Assembly (NCBI GenBank): GCA_029061925.1
Contig: JAIDRE010000136.1
Coordinates: 1-50,502, forward strand
DNA length: 50,502 nucleotides
Reading direction: 5' to 3'
Source of the DNA: Muribaculaceae bacterium
Lineage (GTDB): Bacteria > Bacteroidota > Bacteroidia > Bacteroidales > Muribaculaceae
Below, in pieces: positions 9,281-18,046 of this stretch (within the stretch, counting starts at the first letter, position 1; every line of letters begins with the position of its first letter). The notes beneath the pieces are model-generated. The model saw nothing but the letters and a program-made list of their open reading frames with translations, was not told the origin of the DNA and made no database searches. A program made the translations under genes and the position numbers.

Positions 9281-9877
9281 TTATTTATTTGATTTCTTTT
9301 CGTATGCAACAACATCATCGCGACGTGACAACAGGTAGTCAACATCATCGAATCCGTTAAGCAGACAATATTTTTTGTAGGGATTGATTTCAAATTTATA
9401 CTCCATGCCGATTGCATCACATTTTATTGTCTGATTTTCAAGATCGACAGTAACCTGAACAGTCGGATCAGCTGTAATTGCAACGAGTAGTTTGTCAAGC
9501 ATATCCTGAGGGATAGTCACGGGCAAAACAAATGAGTTGAGTTCGTTATTCTTGTGAATATCGGCAAAGAAACTTGAAACAACAACGCGGAATCCATAAT
9601 CATGGATTGCCCATGCGGCGTGTTCACGGCTCGACCCACAACCAAAATTCTTTCCTGCTACAAGAATAATTCCACCGTATGCTGGATTATTCAACGGAAA
9701 ATCAGCAATCGGATTACCGTTAGCATCAAAACGCTGGTCATAGAAAAGTTTTTCGCCAAAGCCTTCACGGGAGGTTGACTTGAGAAAACGTGCCGGAATA
9801 ATACGGTCAGTATCAATATTTTCGGCTGGCATCGGCACACAGGTCGATGTTATTGTAGTAAATTTCTCTTTCATCAT
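9281..9877 (-). CDS. leuD: 3-isopropylmalate dehydratase small subunit
   Basis: Small (swivelling) subunit of isopropylmalate isomerase; it pairs with LeuC. The 198 residues show [20 protein letters not shown] at about 15-34 and [14 protein letters not shown] near 79-92, the conserved small-subunit motifs. The start overlaps the leuC stop by 4 nt (ATGA), a typical translational-coupling arrangement that helps give the 1:1 complex. A second in-frame Met follows directly, so the start may be one codon later. Confidence 0.97.
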   Translation of the reverse strand: MMKEKFTTITSTCVPMPAENIDTDRIIPARFLKSTSREGFGEKLFYDQRFDANGNPIADFPLNNPAYGGIILVAGKNFGCGSSREHAAWAIHDYGFRVVVSSFFADIHKNNELNSFVLPVTIPQDMLDKLLVAITADPTVQVTVDLENQTIKCDAIGMEYKFEINPYKKYCLLNGFDDVDYLLSRRDDVVAYEKKSNK

Positions 9878-11274
9878 TTTGTAGCTAAGGTTCGTGGATC
9901 GGTTATACAGCCTGTAACAGCGGCAGCGGCGGCAGTCATTGGTGAAGCAAGGATTGTACGCGCTCCGGGACCTTGACGACCTTCAAAATTTCGGTTTGAA
10001 GTTGATACCGACAATTTTCCGGCAGGAATCTTATCGGGGTTCATAGCCAAACAAGCCGAACATCCGGGCTGACGGAGTTCCATTCCTGCATCGTAGAAGA
10101 TTTTATCAAGACCTTCTTTACGAATCTGCGCTTCAACTGCACGAGACCCGGGCACAAGCCAAACTGTTACGTTATCTGCTTTTTTGCGACCTTTTACAAT
10201 CTTTGCAAAGTCGCGAAAATCTTCAATGCGACCGTTAGTACAACTACCGACAAACACATAATCGACAGGAGTTCCAAGCAATGATTTGCCCGATTCAAAG
10301 CCCATGTATGCCAACGCATCGGCGAATGATGCCGCAGCAGACGCATCAGCCGGAGCATCGGGGACCTTTTCATCAATAGCAATTCCCATTCCGGGATTTG
10401 TTCCGAAAGTTATGCGGGGCTTGATAGCGGCTGCATTGAATTTAATTTCACGATCAAAGACAGCGTCATCGTCTGACTTGAGCGACAACCAATATTCAAC
10501 AGCCTTATCCCACTCAGAACCTTTAGGAGCATACTGACGGTTACGGCAATATTCAATGGTAACTCCATCGGGAGCAACAAAACCACCGCGCGCTCCCATC
10601 TCGATTGACATATTACATAATGTCATACGTCCTTCCATCGACAGCGAACGGATAGCCTCACCAGCATATTCAACAAAATAGCCGGTTGCACCCCCGGTCG
10701 AAAGTTGCGAAATAATATACAGTGCGACATCTTTTGCAGTAACACCTTCAGCCAACTTACCATCAACAGTTATACGCATTGTTTTTGGCTTAGACTGCAA
10801 CACACATTGAGAAGCAAGAACCATTTCAACTTCACTTGTACCGATGCCAAAGGCGATTGAGCCGAAAGCACCGTGAGTTGAAGTATGGCTGTCGCCACAA
10901 ACGATCGTCATCCCCGGAAGAGTTAATCCGTTTTCCGGTCCGATCACATGAATAATACCGTTACATTCTGAGCCGAGAGGGAAATATGTCAAGCCAAATT
11001 CCTTGGCATTGCGTTCAAGAGTCTCAACCTGATTACGCGAAACCGAGTCAGCTATCGGGAGATGCTGATTTTCTGTGGGGACATTATGGTCGGGAGTACA
11101 GAACGTACGTTCGGGACGAAACACCTGTATTCCGCGATTGCGAAGACCGTCAAAAGCCTGGGCTGTAGTTACCTCATGACAATAATGTCGGTCGATATAA
11201 AGTTGTGTGGGACCATCGGGAATTGTGTTAACTGCATGCTCGTCCCAAATTTTATCAAAAAGCGTTTTTGCCAT
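9874..11274 (-). CDS. leuC: 3-isopropylmalate dehydratase large subunit
   Basis: Catalytic [4Fe-4S] subunit of isopropylmalate isomerase, which converts 2- to 3-isopropylmalate. The 466 residues contain the substrate-loop motif [20 protein letters not shown] near 131 and cluster cysteines in [14 protein letters not shown] (near 345) and [14 protein letters not shown] (near 408-421). [13 protein letters not shown] near 432 is the usual C-terminal signature. It starts 18 bp after leuA and overlaps leuD by 4 nt. Confidence 0.97.
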   Translation of the reverse strand: MAKTLFDKIWDEHAVNTIPDGPTQLYIDRHYCHEVTTAQAFDGLRNRGIQVFRPERTFCTPDHNVPTENQHLPIADSVSRNQVETLERNAKEFGLTYFPLGSECNGIIHVIGPENGLTLPGMTIVCGDSHTSTHGAFGSIAFGIGTSEVEMVLASQCVLQSKPKTMRITVDGKLAEGVTAKDVALYIISQLSTGGATGYFVEYAGEAIRSLSMEGRMTLCNMSIEMGARGGFVAPDGVTIEYCRNRQYAPKGSEWDKAVEYWLSLKSDDDAVFDREIKFNAAAIKPRITFGTNPGMGIAIDEKVPDAPADASAAASFADALAYMGFESGKSLLGTPVDYVFVGSCTNGRIEDFRDFAKIVKGRKKADNVTVWLVPGSRAVEAQIRKEGLDKIFYDAGMELRQPGCSACLAMNPDKIPAGKLSVSTSNRNFEGRQGPGARTILASPMTAAAAAVTGCITDPRTLATK

Positions 11275-11292
11275 TAGTGATTAATTTATTTT

Positions 11293-12789
11293 TTATTTGG
11301 CAAATTTGTTAATTGCATCAATAAACGCTTCGGCACTTGCACCAACGATGTCTGTGTTTGCCGAGAATCCGTTGTATTCCATTCCTTCATGTTCAACAGT
11401 CATGTGAACTTTACCAATGTCATTGCTACCTCGGTTGATTGCCTGGATAAGAAACTCTTTGACAACCATTTGACGGTGGATGATATTCTTGATTGCCGAC
11501 AAAGCAGCATCAACCGGACCATTACCCGAAGCACATGCCTCAAATTTTTCACCGGCAATGTCAAGTCCGACACTGGCAACCGAGTGAACTCCGATACCGC
11601 TTGTAACCTGAAGGAAGTCGAGTTTTATGCGACGTGACAAAGCGTGGTGGCGTCCTGCAAGCATGAGGATATCATCATCATTAATTTCTTTCTTACGGTC
11701 GGCAAACTTGAGGAATGCTTCGTAAGTTTTATCAAGATGTTCTTTGTCGAGATCGATACCAAGCACATGAAGACGATGTTTGAGTGCGGCACGTCCGCTA
11801 CGAGCGGTAAGCACGATAGAGTTTTCGTCGATACCGACATCCTTCGGGTCGATAATCTCGTATGACTCGCGATTTTTCAATACACCATCCTGATGGATTC
11901 CTGATGAGTGGGCAAACGCATTACGACCGACAATAGCCTTGTTGGGTTGAACAGGCATATTCATCAAGCTTGAAACCAATCGGCTTGTCGGATAAATACG
12001 ACGAGCATTAATATTTGTATCAATGCCGAGTTCGTGGTGCGATCTCAGGGTCATAACAACCTCTTCGAGCGAAGTGTTACCGGCACGTTCGCCGATACCG
12101 TTAATTGTCACCTCAGCCTGGCGTGCACCATTGATAATACCGCTGACGGTATTAGCGGTTGCCATACCAAGGTCGTTGTGACAGTGAGTTGCTATTGTGA
12201 TTTTATCAATACCTTTAACATTTTCTACAAGGTATTTGATTTTAGCACCAAATTCTTCAGGCAAGCAATAACCGGTTGTGTCGGGAATATTTACGACAGT
12301 TGCACCGGCCTTGATTACAGCCTCGATTACACGGGCAAGATATTCATTATCAGTTCGACCGGCGTCTTCGGCATAGAACTGAACATCTTCAACAAAACGT
12401 TTAGCATAACTTACTGCCGCAACCGCACGTTCGATAATCTCCTCGCGATTTGAGTTGAACTTATATTTAATATGAGAGTCTGATGTACCGATTCCGGTAT
12501 GGATTCGTTTATGTTTTGCATATTGCAAAGCTTCAGCCGCAACCTTGATATCATTTTCAACCGCACGTGTCAATGCACATATTGTAGGCCATGTCACAGC
12601 TTTAGATATTTCAACGACCGAGTTAAAATCGCCCGGACTCGAAACCGGGAAGCCGGCTTCTATAACGTCAACACCCAATTCTTCAAGAGCTTTAGCAACT
12701 TCAATTTTCTCAACAGTATTGAGCTGACATCCGGGAACCTGTTCTCCGTCACGGAGGGTTGTGTCGAATATATATAATCTATTATCCAT
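11293..12789 (-). CDS. leuA: 2-isopropylmalate synthase
   Basis: First committed enzyme of leucine synthesis, condensing acetyl-CoA with 2-oxoisovalerate. The 498 residues open with [17 protein letters not shown] (DTTLRDGEQ signature at about 9-17). They carry the metal-binding [12 protein letters not shown] near 203 and GIHQDG near 297 in the TIM barrel, then a C-terminal regulatory (LeuA dimer) domain at about 380-498 that mediates leucine feedback. First gene of the eleven-gene minus-strand directon, with its promoter just upstream. The leader is short (~45 nt) with no Leu-codon peptide, so classical attenuation is not indicated. Confidence 0.97.
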   Translation of the reverse strand: MDNRLYIFDTTLRDGEQVPGCQLNTVEKIEVAKALEELGVDVIEAGFPVSSPGDFNSVVEISKAVTWPTICALTRAVENDIKVAAEALQYAKHKRIHTGIGTSDSHIKYKFNSNREEIIERAVAAVSYAKRFVEDVQFYAEDAGRTDNEYLARVIEAVIKAGATVVNIPDTTGYCLPEEFGAKIKYLVENVKGIDKITIATHCHNDLGMATANTVSGIINGARQAEVTINGIGERAGNTSLEEVVMTLRSHHELGIDTNINARRIYPTSRLVSSLMNMPVQPNKAIVGRNAFAHSSGIHQDGVLKNRESYEIIDPKDVGIDENSIVLTARSGRAALKHRLHVLGIDLDKEHLDKTYEAFLKFADRKKEINDDDILMLAGRHHALSRRIKLDFLQVTSGIGVHSVASVGLDIAGEKFEACASGNGPVDAALSAIKNIIHRQMVVKEFLIQAINRGSNDIGKVHMTVEHEGMEYNGFSANTDIVGASAEAFIDAINKFAK

Positions 12790-12842
12790 ATTAAAATTAT
12801 TATTTTTTAGCTATAAAACATAGCCGTACATAAATTAAGTTG

Positions 12843-12850
12843 CAAAATTA
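12843..12850 (-). promoter_or_regulatory. -7 box (TAATTTTG) of the leu directon
   Basis: On the minus strand TAATTTTG (12843-12850) lies about 54 bp before the leuA ATG. A clear TTTG at -33 is not seen, so an activator may be needed. It faces away from the isomerase-gene promoter at 12954-12961. Confidence 0.5.
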
Positions 12851-12953
12851 ATAATTTAGCTACAATTTGTAAAATAAATCTGCATAAAATTTCATTTTAA
12901 TAACATTATAAGTGTTAGATGCACTATGATTTTTTAAATCACACTTTTTTTAT

Positions 12954-12961
12954 TACCTTTG
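12954..12961 (+). promoter_or_regulatory. -7 box (TACCTTTG) of the SIS-isomerase gene
   Basis: TACCTTTG ends about 39 bp before the ATG at 13001. It overlaps an in-frame TTG at 12959, which cannot be the real start if this is the promoter. No clear -33 TTTG. Confidence 0.6.
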
Positions 12962-13000
12962 TACCGTAAAAAAGAAAAACTGATTTTGAGACTACACGCT

Positions 13001-13603
13001 ATGGACATCAAAGAATCTATGCGCGAAATACTTAAAGCTGAAAGCAACGCTATTTTACAGATTCCCGTTACCGACGGGTATGAACGTGCTGTTGACCTGA
13101 TTGTGGAGCATGTTCACAATCGCGGTGGAAAGCTTGTTACGTCAGGAATGGGTAAAGCCGGGCAGATTGCAATGAATATCGCCACGACATTCTGTTCGAC
13201 AGGGACACCAGCTGTCAATCTTCACCCGTCTGAAGCACAGCACGGTGACCTCGGTGTTATTCAACCCGACGACCTGCTGTTGCTCATTTCAAACTCAGGG
13301 AAAACCCGCGAAATTGTCGAACTGATTTCGCTTGCACGCGAGTTGTATGACACTCCTCTACCAATCATTGTCATCACAGGCGATGAAAATTCGGTGCTCG
13401 CTCGCGAAGCTGACGTTGTCCTCCCGACCGGGGGCGCACCCGAAGTATGTCCGCTTGGCATGACTCCCACAACTTCTACCACAGTTATGACTGTTATCGG
13501 TGACATTCTCGTAGTTAATGTAATGAAGCGAACAGGTTTCACACGTGCAGAATATGCCAAACGTCATCACGGCGGCTATCTCGGTCAAGTATCGCGTAGC
13601 TGA
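13001..13603 (+). CDS. SIS-domain sugar-phosphate isomerase (KpsF/GutQ-like, no CBS domains)
   Basis: Predicted aldose-ketose sugar-phosphate isomerase. It resembles KdsD/KpsF (D-arabinose 5-phosphate isomerase, KDO synthesis) in LVTSGMGKAGQIAMNIA near 46, STGTPAVNLHPSEAQHGDLG near 66-85 and GAPEVCPLGMTPTTSTT near 144-160. RHHGGYLG near the end also fits. At 200 residues it is SIS-only: the paired CBS domains of full-length KdsD (~320 aa) are absent. The start is set at MDIKES (13001) because an upstream in-frame TTG falls inside the promoter. It lies 41 bp before the PfkB-like gene. KDO-pathway versus hexulose isomerase function is not settled. Confidence 0.9.
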   Translation: MDIKESMREILKAESNAILQIPVTDGYERAVDLIVEHVHNRGGKLVTSGMGKAGQIAMNIATTFCSTGTPAVNLHPSEAQHGDLGVIQPDDLLLLISNSGKTREIVELISLARELYDTPLPIIVITGDENSVLAREADVVLPTGGAPEVCPLGMTPTTSTTVMTVIGDILVVNVMKRTGFTRAEYAKRHHGGYLGQVSRS

Positions 13604-13644
13604 TAATCTCTCTTCATTTTTCTTTTAAACCTAAAACCATCTCT

Positions 13645-14421
13645 ATGTATCTGAAAAATATATTTTTTATTGCCGACATTGATTTTCAAGTTTATTTTGA
13701 CGGTCTCAAGCCCAAACGAGTTGGGGTTGGCGGTACACTTGTAAATGTTGCTTGCGACATTGCTAAAGATAAAGAGGTCAAAGTTTCTTTGATTTCAGAG
13801 ACCGGTAACGACTACCTCGGTGGAGTTATCATTGACACTCTCGACAAATCAGACATTGATACTCACTCAATCGATCGCGCACCAGACATCGTCACTCCTG
13901 CCACTCTCATCTTCAAGAACGGTAAAGTAAACGAGGTGAATCGATATTCAACCCGCAGCAATCTGCCCGAAAACGGTCTCGATGTTGTTTGGCCCACAAA
14001 CCTCAATCACGATGCGGCGGTTGTGTTTGGCGGTTATATGGCTGTCAATCCACGCTATCAGCACAATCTCCAGGTATTGATTGAGCATGCGTCATCACGC
14101 AACGCAAAAATCATTTATTTCCCAGGATTTGACCCGTCAAGAATTTCGTCTTTGACAATCGAACGTCCAAAAATAATCGAATACTTCGAAAAATCTGAAG
14201 TCATCATCACCCGTACCCGTGACCTCAAATTTTTCTTTGGCGAAGACACCCCTGCCGAAGTCTATAGAAAACATCTTTGCTTCTACGACTCATTATTTAT
14301 TAATGTAGATGAGCACTCAATCGAATTCTTTGGACCGCAAAGCAAACACGAGGTCATCGAACTCGAAAAAGGCACCGAAGAGATTAACGCCATAAGTCTT
14401 GCTCTTCAAAAAATCATCTAA
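13645..14421 (+). CDS. PfkB/ribokinase-like protein with degenerate catalytic motif
   Basis: The 258 residues follow the PfkB fold outline: the N-terminal strand with Asp (FIADIDFQVYFDG), the GG hinge motif (GVGGTLVNVACDIAKD near 26-41) and the lid-type segment (TPATLIFKNGKVNEVNRY). It is shorter than usual (~300). Where active kinases carry D-T-x-G-A-G-D-x-F near the C-terminus, this protein ends ELEKGTEEINAISLALQ, so the anion-hole glycines and catalytic Asp are replaced (Asp to Glu in the best by-eye alignment). It may be a regulatory or binding protein rather than a kinase. It follows the SIS isomerase gene (41 bp) and precedes ribH (19 bp). Confidence 0.7.
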   Translation: MYLKNIFFIADIDFQVYFDGLKPKRVGVGGTLVNVACDIAKDKEVKVSLISETGNDYLGGVIIDTLDKSDIDTHSIDRAPDIVTPATLIFKNGKVNEVNRYSTRSNLPENGLDVVWPTNLNHDAAVVFGGYMAVNPRYQHNLQVLIEHASSRNAKIIYFPGFDPSRISSLTIERPKIIEYFEKSEVIITRTRDLKFFFGEDTPAEVYRKHLCFYDSLFINVDEHSIEFFGPQSKHEVIELEKGTEEINAISLALQKII

Positions 14422-14440
14422 TAATCTTTTGATTTAGAAT

Positions 14441-14932
14441 ATGTCAACTGCAACTGCAGGGGCTGCGCCCCACACTCCACTACCCGATGTGCCTGAAATG
14501 AGAGTCGCTATCGTTCAGGCTGAGTGGAATCACCATATAACCGATGCGCTCACCGACGGAGCTGTAGAACTTTTTAAGCAACAGGGCTTTACCGATGACC
14601 ACATCGACATTTTCAAAGTTCCCGGAACAGTCGAACTGACATTCGCAGCATCACAGCTCATTGAAGCATCACTCTATGACGCAATCATAGTTTTCGGCTG
14701 CGTGATTCGCGGTGGTACACCCCATTTTGATTATGTTTGCCAAAGCGTAACTCAAGGCATCACATCGCTCAACGCCGACTGTGACATTCCCGTCATTTTC
14801 GGAGTGTTGACCGTTGACAACGAGCAAGATGCGATTGACCGTGCCGGTGGTCGTCTTGGCAACAAAGGAACTGAGGCAGCCGAAGCAGCAATAAAAATGC
14901 ACGATTTTGTTTGCAAGGTTAAGGAACTTTAA
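14441..14932 (+). CDS. ribH: 6,7-dimethyl-8-ribityllumazine synthase
   Basis: Penultimate step of riboflavin synthesis, joining the ribityl-diaminouracil intermediate with 3,4-dihydroxy-2-butanone 4-phosphate. The 163 residues show VAIVQAEWNHHITDAL near 22, FKVPGTVELTFAASQL near 59, VFGCVIRGGTPHFDYVCQ near 85-102, PVIFGVLTVDNEQDA near 117 and the terminal GNKGTEAAEAA. These are the standard substrate-binding segments, and the length is normal. Last gene before tRNA-Tyr; its stop is immediately followed by the tRNA promoter. Confidence 0.96.
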   Translation: MSTATAGAAPHTPLPDVPEMRVAIVQAEWNHHITDALTDGAVELFKQQGFTDDHIDIFKVPGTVELTFAASQLIEASLYDAIIVFGCVIRGGTPHFDYVCQSVTQGITSLNADCDIPVIFGVLTVDNEQDAIDRAGGRLGNKGTEAAEAAIKMHDFVCKVKEL

Positions 14933-14941
14933 TTAACTTTG
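14910..14941 (+). promoter_or_regulatory. Promoter of tRNA-Tyr
   Basis: TTTG (14910-14913), 20 bp, TAACTTTG (14934-14941): full Bacteroidota consensus. It begins inside the last codons of ribH, and the tRNA starts 10 bp downstream. Confidence 0.75.
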
Positions 14942-14951
14942 CATCACTTTA

Positions 14952-15034
14952 GGGCGAATACCAGAGTGGCCAAATGGGGCAGACTGTAAATCTGCTGACT
15001 TATGTCTTCGGTGGTTCGAATCCATCTTCGCCCA
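14952..15034 (+). tRNA. tRNA-Tyr (anticodon GTA)
   Basis: Type II tRNA of 83 nt. Acceptor arms GGGCGAA and TTCGCCC pair fully, the anticodon loop ctGTAaa reads Tyr, and the long variable arm and GGTTCGAATCC T-arm are present. CCA is not encoded. A terminator hairpin follows at 15068. Confidence 0.97.
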
Positions 15035-15067
15035 CATCATAACCAGTACATCATTATCACATCTTTG

Positions 15068-15094
15068 GCTTCGGCAATTGTCCGAAGCTTTTTT
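15068..15094 (+). terminator. Rho-independent terminator after tRNA-Tyr
   Basis: Seven-bp stem GCTTCGG/CCGAAGC with a 7-nt loop, followed by TTTTTT. Confidence 0.8.
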
Positions 15095-15111
15095 ATTTTA
15101 AACTATTTTAT

Positions 15112-15119
15112 TACCTTTG
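15112..15119 (+). promoter_or_regulatory. -7 box (TACCTTTG) of the GH13 gene
   Basis: TACCTTTG 31 bp before the ATG at 15150, directly after the tRNA terminator. The -33 position is a T-rich stretch without TTTG. Confidence 0.6.
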
Positions 15120-15149
15120 CACAAACTATAATAACCAAAGCATAAGTCC

Positions 15150-17027
15150 ATGAAATTTAGATTGCTTCTCGCGGCGTTGACAATGACCGCATCCCTATCA
15201 ATCCTTGCAGCTAACAAAAACGGTAATTCTATCAGTGTTGACCCGCCAATGTGGTGGACCGGCATGGCTAATGATACCCTCCAACTGATGATCAATGCGC
15301 CCGGGGCTGCTTCTTACACAGCTACCACAAAATATCCGGGAGTGAAAATAATTGACAACATTCGCCTTGACTCGCCCGACTACCTATTTATATATCTCAC
15401 GATTGACAAAACCGCCAAACCGGGCAATCTTCCCATCAAGTTAACCAACGGTAATGTTAAAGTCACTTTTGATTATCCGCTACTTGCACGAGACCGCAAA
15501 CCGGAAGATTATGAAGGATTTGATGCCGGAGATGTGCTTTATCTTGTCATGCCCGACCGCTTTGCCGACGGCAACCCTACAAACAACGAAATGTCGATTT
15601 TGAAAAATCCGTCAAAAGTTGATCGCTCCAAGCCCAACAGTCGTCACGGTGGCGACATCAAAGGTATTGAGCAACATCTTGATTACATTGATTCACTCGG
15701 TGTTACCGCTATTTGGCTCAATCCGGTTCTTGAAAACGATATGAGAGGTGGAAGTTATCACGGCTACTCAACGACCGATTTCTATAAAATTGATCCACGC
15801 TTGGGTACTAACGAAGAATATGTCGAATTTATCAAGAAAGCATCTGATCGTGGACTCAAAGTTGTTATGGATATGATTTTCAACCACTGCGGTTCAGAAC
15901 ATCCATGGCTTAAAAATCCACCGTCAAAAGACTGGTTCAACTTCCCCGACTACGAAAATAACTACGTTCAGACAAACCATCGTTTATCAACACTTCACGA
16001 CCCCTACGCGAGCGACTATGACCTGAAACAGGCAACCGACGGCTGGTTTGTAAAATCAATGCCCGACCTGAATCAACGCAATCCCCACCTCATGAAGTAT
16101 CTAATTCAAAATTCTATATGGTGGATTGAGTACAGCAAGATCAACGGCATCAGAATGGACACATATCCCTACGCCGACATCAGAGCAATGGCTCGCTGGA
16201 TTGACGCCGTACTTGCCGAATATCCCAACTTCAATATAGTTGGCGAATGTTGGTATGCCCACGAAGGTTCGGAAGCATTCTGGCAAAGAAGTTCAAAAGT
16301 CAATACCGAAGATCCTCGACTACCGACCGTTATGGATTTCCGCATATCAATTGATGCGCAAAAGGCATTTGATGGCGAGACAAACGAAGGACATGACGGC
16401 TTGAACATTCTTTATGATCACCTTTCACTCGACCATCTTTTTGCCAATCCTCAAAAGGTATTGACATTTGTCGATAATCACGACACAGACCGCTACCTGC
16501 GTACAGCACCCGACTCGCTCGACACTTGGAAACAGGCAATGACATTCCTTCTTACCTCTCGCGGCATTCCTCAGATTTACTATGGGACAGAGCTACTTAT
16601 GAACGGAACGAGAGCCGATGGTGGCGACGGAAACGTGCGCCGTGACGTGCCGGGCGGTTTTGCCGGTGACACAATAAATGCGTTTACTCGTGCCGGTCGT
16701 TCCGACCTCCAAAACGAAGCATACGACTTCTTGTCAAACTTGCTTAACTGGCGACGCACCGTAGCCCGTGATGTTGTCACCAATGGTTCGCTCAAACACT
16801 TTGTTCCAAGTAACAAACTGTATGTTTATCAGCGTAAACTTGACAATCGCGAAATCACCGTCATTCTCAACGGAACCTCGGACAATGTAACAGCCGATAT
16901 GTCACGCTATGCCGAAATATTAAGACCAGGCTCTGTTCTGACTGATGTAATCACCGACAAAAAGGTGACAATATCTCCCGAGATGACATTCACACCCCGT
17001 CAGATACTTGTACTTCAAAACTTTTGA
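15150..17027 (+). CDS. Secreted GH13 alpha-amylase / neopullulanase (SusA-like)
   Basis: Predicted periplasmic alpha-glucan hydrolase that would cut maltodextrins. The 625 residues have a signal peptide (about 1-20, ending SILAA), an N-terminal beta-sandwich domain (to ~115) and a GH13 barrel. Expected catalytic residues are visible: Asp337 in RMDTYPYAD (nucleophile), Glu366 in VGECW (acid/base) and Asp445 in VDNHDTDR (transition-state stabiliser). DMIFNHCGSEHPW near 234 and GIPQIYYGTEL near 472 also fit. A C-terminal beta domain follows at about 535-625. No susC/susD genes are nearby, so it is not part of a full starch locus here. Its stop overlaps or adjoins the phosphoesterase start. Confidence 0.95.
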   Translation: MKFRLLLAALTMTASLSILAANKNGNSISVDPPMWWTGMANDTLQLMINAPGAASYTATTKYPGVKIIDNIRLDSPDYLFIYLTIDKTAKPGNLPIKLTNGNVKVTFDYPLLARDRKPEDYEGFDAGDVLYLVMPDRFADGNPTNNEMSILKNPSKVDRSKPNSRHGGDIKGIEQHLDYIDSLGVTAIWLNPVLENDMRGGSYHGYSTTDFYKIDPRLGTNEEYVEFIKKASDRGLKVVMDMIFNHCGSEHPWLKNPPSKDWFNFPDYENNYVQTNHRLSTLHDPYASDYDLKQATDGWFVKSMPDLNQRNPHLMKYLIQNSIWWIEYSKINGIRMDTYPYADIRAMARWIDAVLAEYPNFNIVGECWYAHEGSEAFWQRSSKVNTEDPRLPTVMDFRISIDAQKAFDGETNEGHDGLNILYDHLSLDHLFANPQKVLTFVDNHDTDRYLRTAPDSLDTWKQAMTFLLTSRGIPQIYYGTELLMNGTRADGGDGNVRRDVPGGFAGDTINAFTRAGRSDLQNEAYDFLSNLLNWRRTVARDVVTNGSLKHFVPSNKLYVYQRKLDNREITVILNGTSDNVTADMSRYAEILRPGSVLTDVITDKKVTISPEMTFTPRQILVLQNF

Positions 17028-17032
17028 CATCG

Positions 17033-17536
17033 GTGAAACTCATAGGCATATTATCTGATACCCACAGCTGTTGGGACGACCGTTACGCCACTCATTTTAA
17101 AGAGTGTGACGAAATTTGGCATGCCGGAGACATTGGCGACATCTCAATCATTGAACGTCTGCGTGAAATTTGTCCGACTGTTCGTGCGGTCAAAGGGAAT
17201 ATCGATCATGGCATCGTCAGCCGTGTTTGTCCCGAAGTCGAAATTTTTACGGAAGAAAACATCAATGTACTGATGACCCATATCGGAGGCTACCCAACCC
17301 ACTATGCACCCGGTATCAAGACAATGCTCAAAGAGAACCGCACCAAACTTTTTATCAGCGGACACAGTCATATACTCAGGGTAATGCCCGACGCAAACCT
17401 CGACCTATTGCACATAAATCCCGGCGCAGCCGGCAATCAAGGGTGGCAAAAGGTCAGGACTCTTGTCCGGCTTACTCTTGACAACGGAGATATGCGTGAC
17501 CTCGACGTTATCGAACTTGGCAAATTAAAAATTTAA
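17033..17536 (+). CDS. YfcE/MJ0936-family metallophosphodiesterase
   Basis: Predicted cytoplasmic binuclear-metal phosphodiesterase. It has the calcineurin-like motifs ILSDTHS (D-x-H) near the start, EIWHAGDIGD (GD), VKGNIDH (GNxDH), MTHIGGY and ISGHSHILR (GHSH), followed by INPGAAGNQG. About 167 residues, normal for the family. The GTG at 17033 is chosen because it places the family N-terminus (KLIGILSDTH) at residue 2; a TTG at 17024 overlapping the amylase stop is possible. Natural substrate unknown. Confidence 0.9.
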   Translation: MKLIGILSDTHSCWDDRYATHFKECDEIWHAGDIGDISIIERLREICPTVRAVKGNIDHGIVSRVCPEVEIFTEENINVLMTHIGGYPTHYAPGIKTMLKENRTKLFISGHSHILRVMPDANLDLLHINPGAAGNQGWQKVRTLVRLTLDNGDMRDLDVIELGKLKI

Positions 17537-17542
17537 CTCAAT

Positions 17543-18046
17543 ATGAAAAATACAATCTACTCAATTATAGCCATTTCGCTTATCTGCTCGACATTTACAA
17601 GTTGTAAAACTTCTGAAAAGAACTATCGTGCGGCATACGAGCTGGCTCAGCAAAAGAAGACCGAATCAGACGGTGAAACTGATAATCTCATAAAAAAAGA
17701 GGAAGGACCTCAATCGACTTTAATTGACGGAGTAGTTCTACCTGTAAAGTCAGTTTATACAAGTCCGGTTCGCGACATCGAAGGATTCGATCCTGCTGAC
17801 GTAAAAAAATACAATGTTGTTATTGCCTCGTTCCGCCAGCTGTTTAATGCTAAATCAGTTAGAAAACGTGCAATTACCGCCGGATTTGACAAAGCTTATA
17901 TTCTCGTCGATCGCGACAAAGTATATTATGTTGTTGCTCAATCTTATAGTACAGCAGCAGAAGCCGAAGCTGCACTCAAAAAAGTAACCAAAGCCGAGCC
18001 GGTGGTTATGAAATCTCCGTACCCCTACATTTTGCGTCGTCCCTGA
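17543..18046 (+). CDS. SPOR-domain lipoprotein
   Basis: The 167 residues start with a lipoprotein signal (MKNTIYSIIAISLICSTFTS followed by Cys21), so it is probably anchored in a membrane facing the periplasm. A charged linker follows. The C-terminal ~80 residues (KKYNVVIASFRQLFNAKSVR, DKAYILVDRDKVYYVVAQSY, AAEAEAALKKV) have the beta-alpha-beta pattern of SPOR domains, which bind denuded peptidoglycan glycans. A division or envelope role is inferred from family. It is 6 bp after the phosphoesterase gene, and its last 41 bp overlap the convergent PPTase gene. Confidence 0.82.
   Translation: MKNTIYSIIAISLICSTFTSCKTSEKNYRAAYELAQQKKTESDGETDNLIKKEEGPQSTLIDGVVLPVKSVYTSPVRDIEGFDPADVKKYNVVIASFRQLFNAKSVRKRAITAGFDKAYILVDRDKVYYVVAQSYSTAAEAEAALKKVTKAEPVVMKSPYPYILRRP

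Noticed and set aside
12790..12842. Possible leucine attenuator or T-box in the leuA leader.
   Set aside because: The leader is about 45-50 nt, with no Leu-codon run and no terminator/antiterminator pair.
12959..13000. Upstream TTG start extending the SIS-isomerase by 14 residues.
   Set aside because: The TTG is within the -7 promoter box, so it cannot lie in the transcript made from that promoter.
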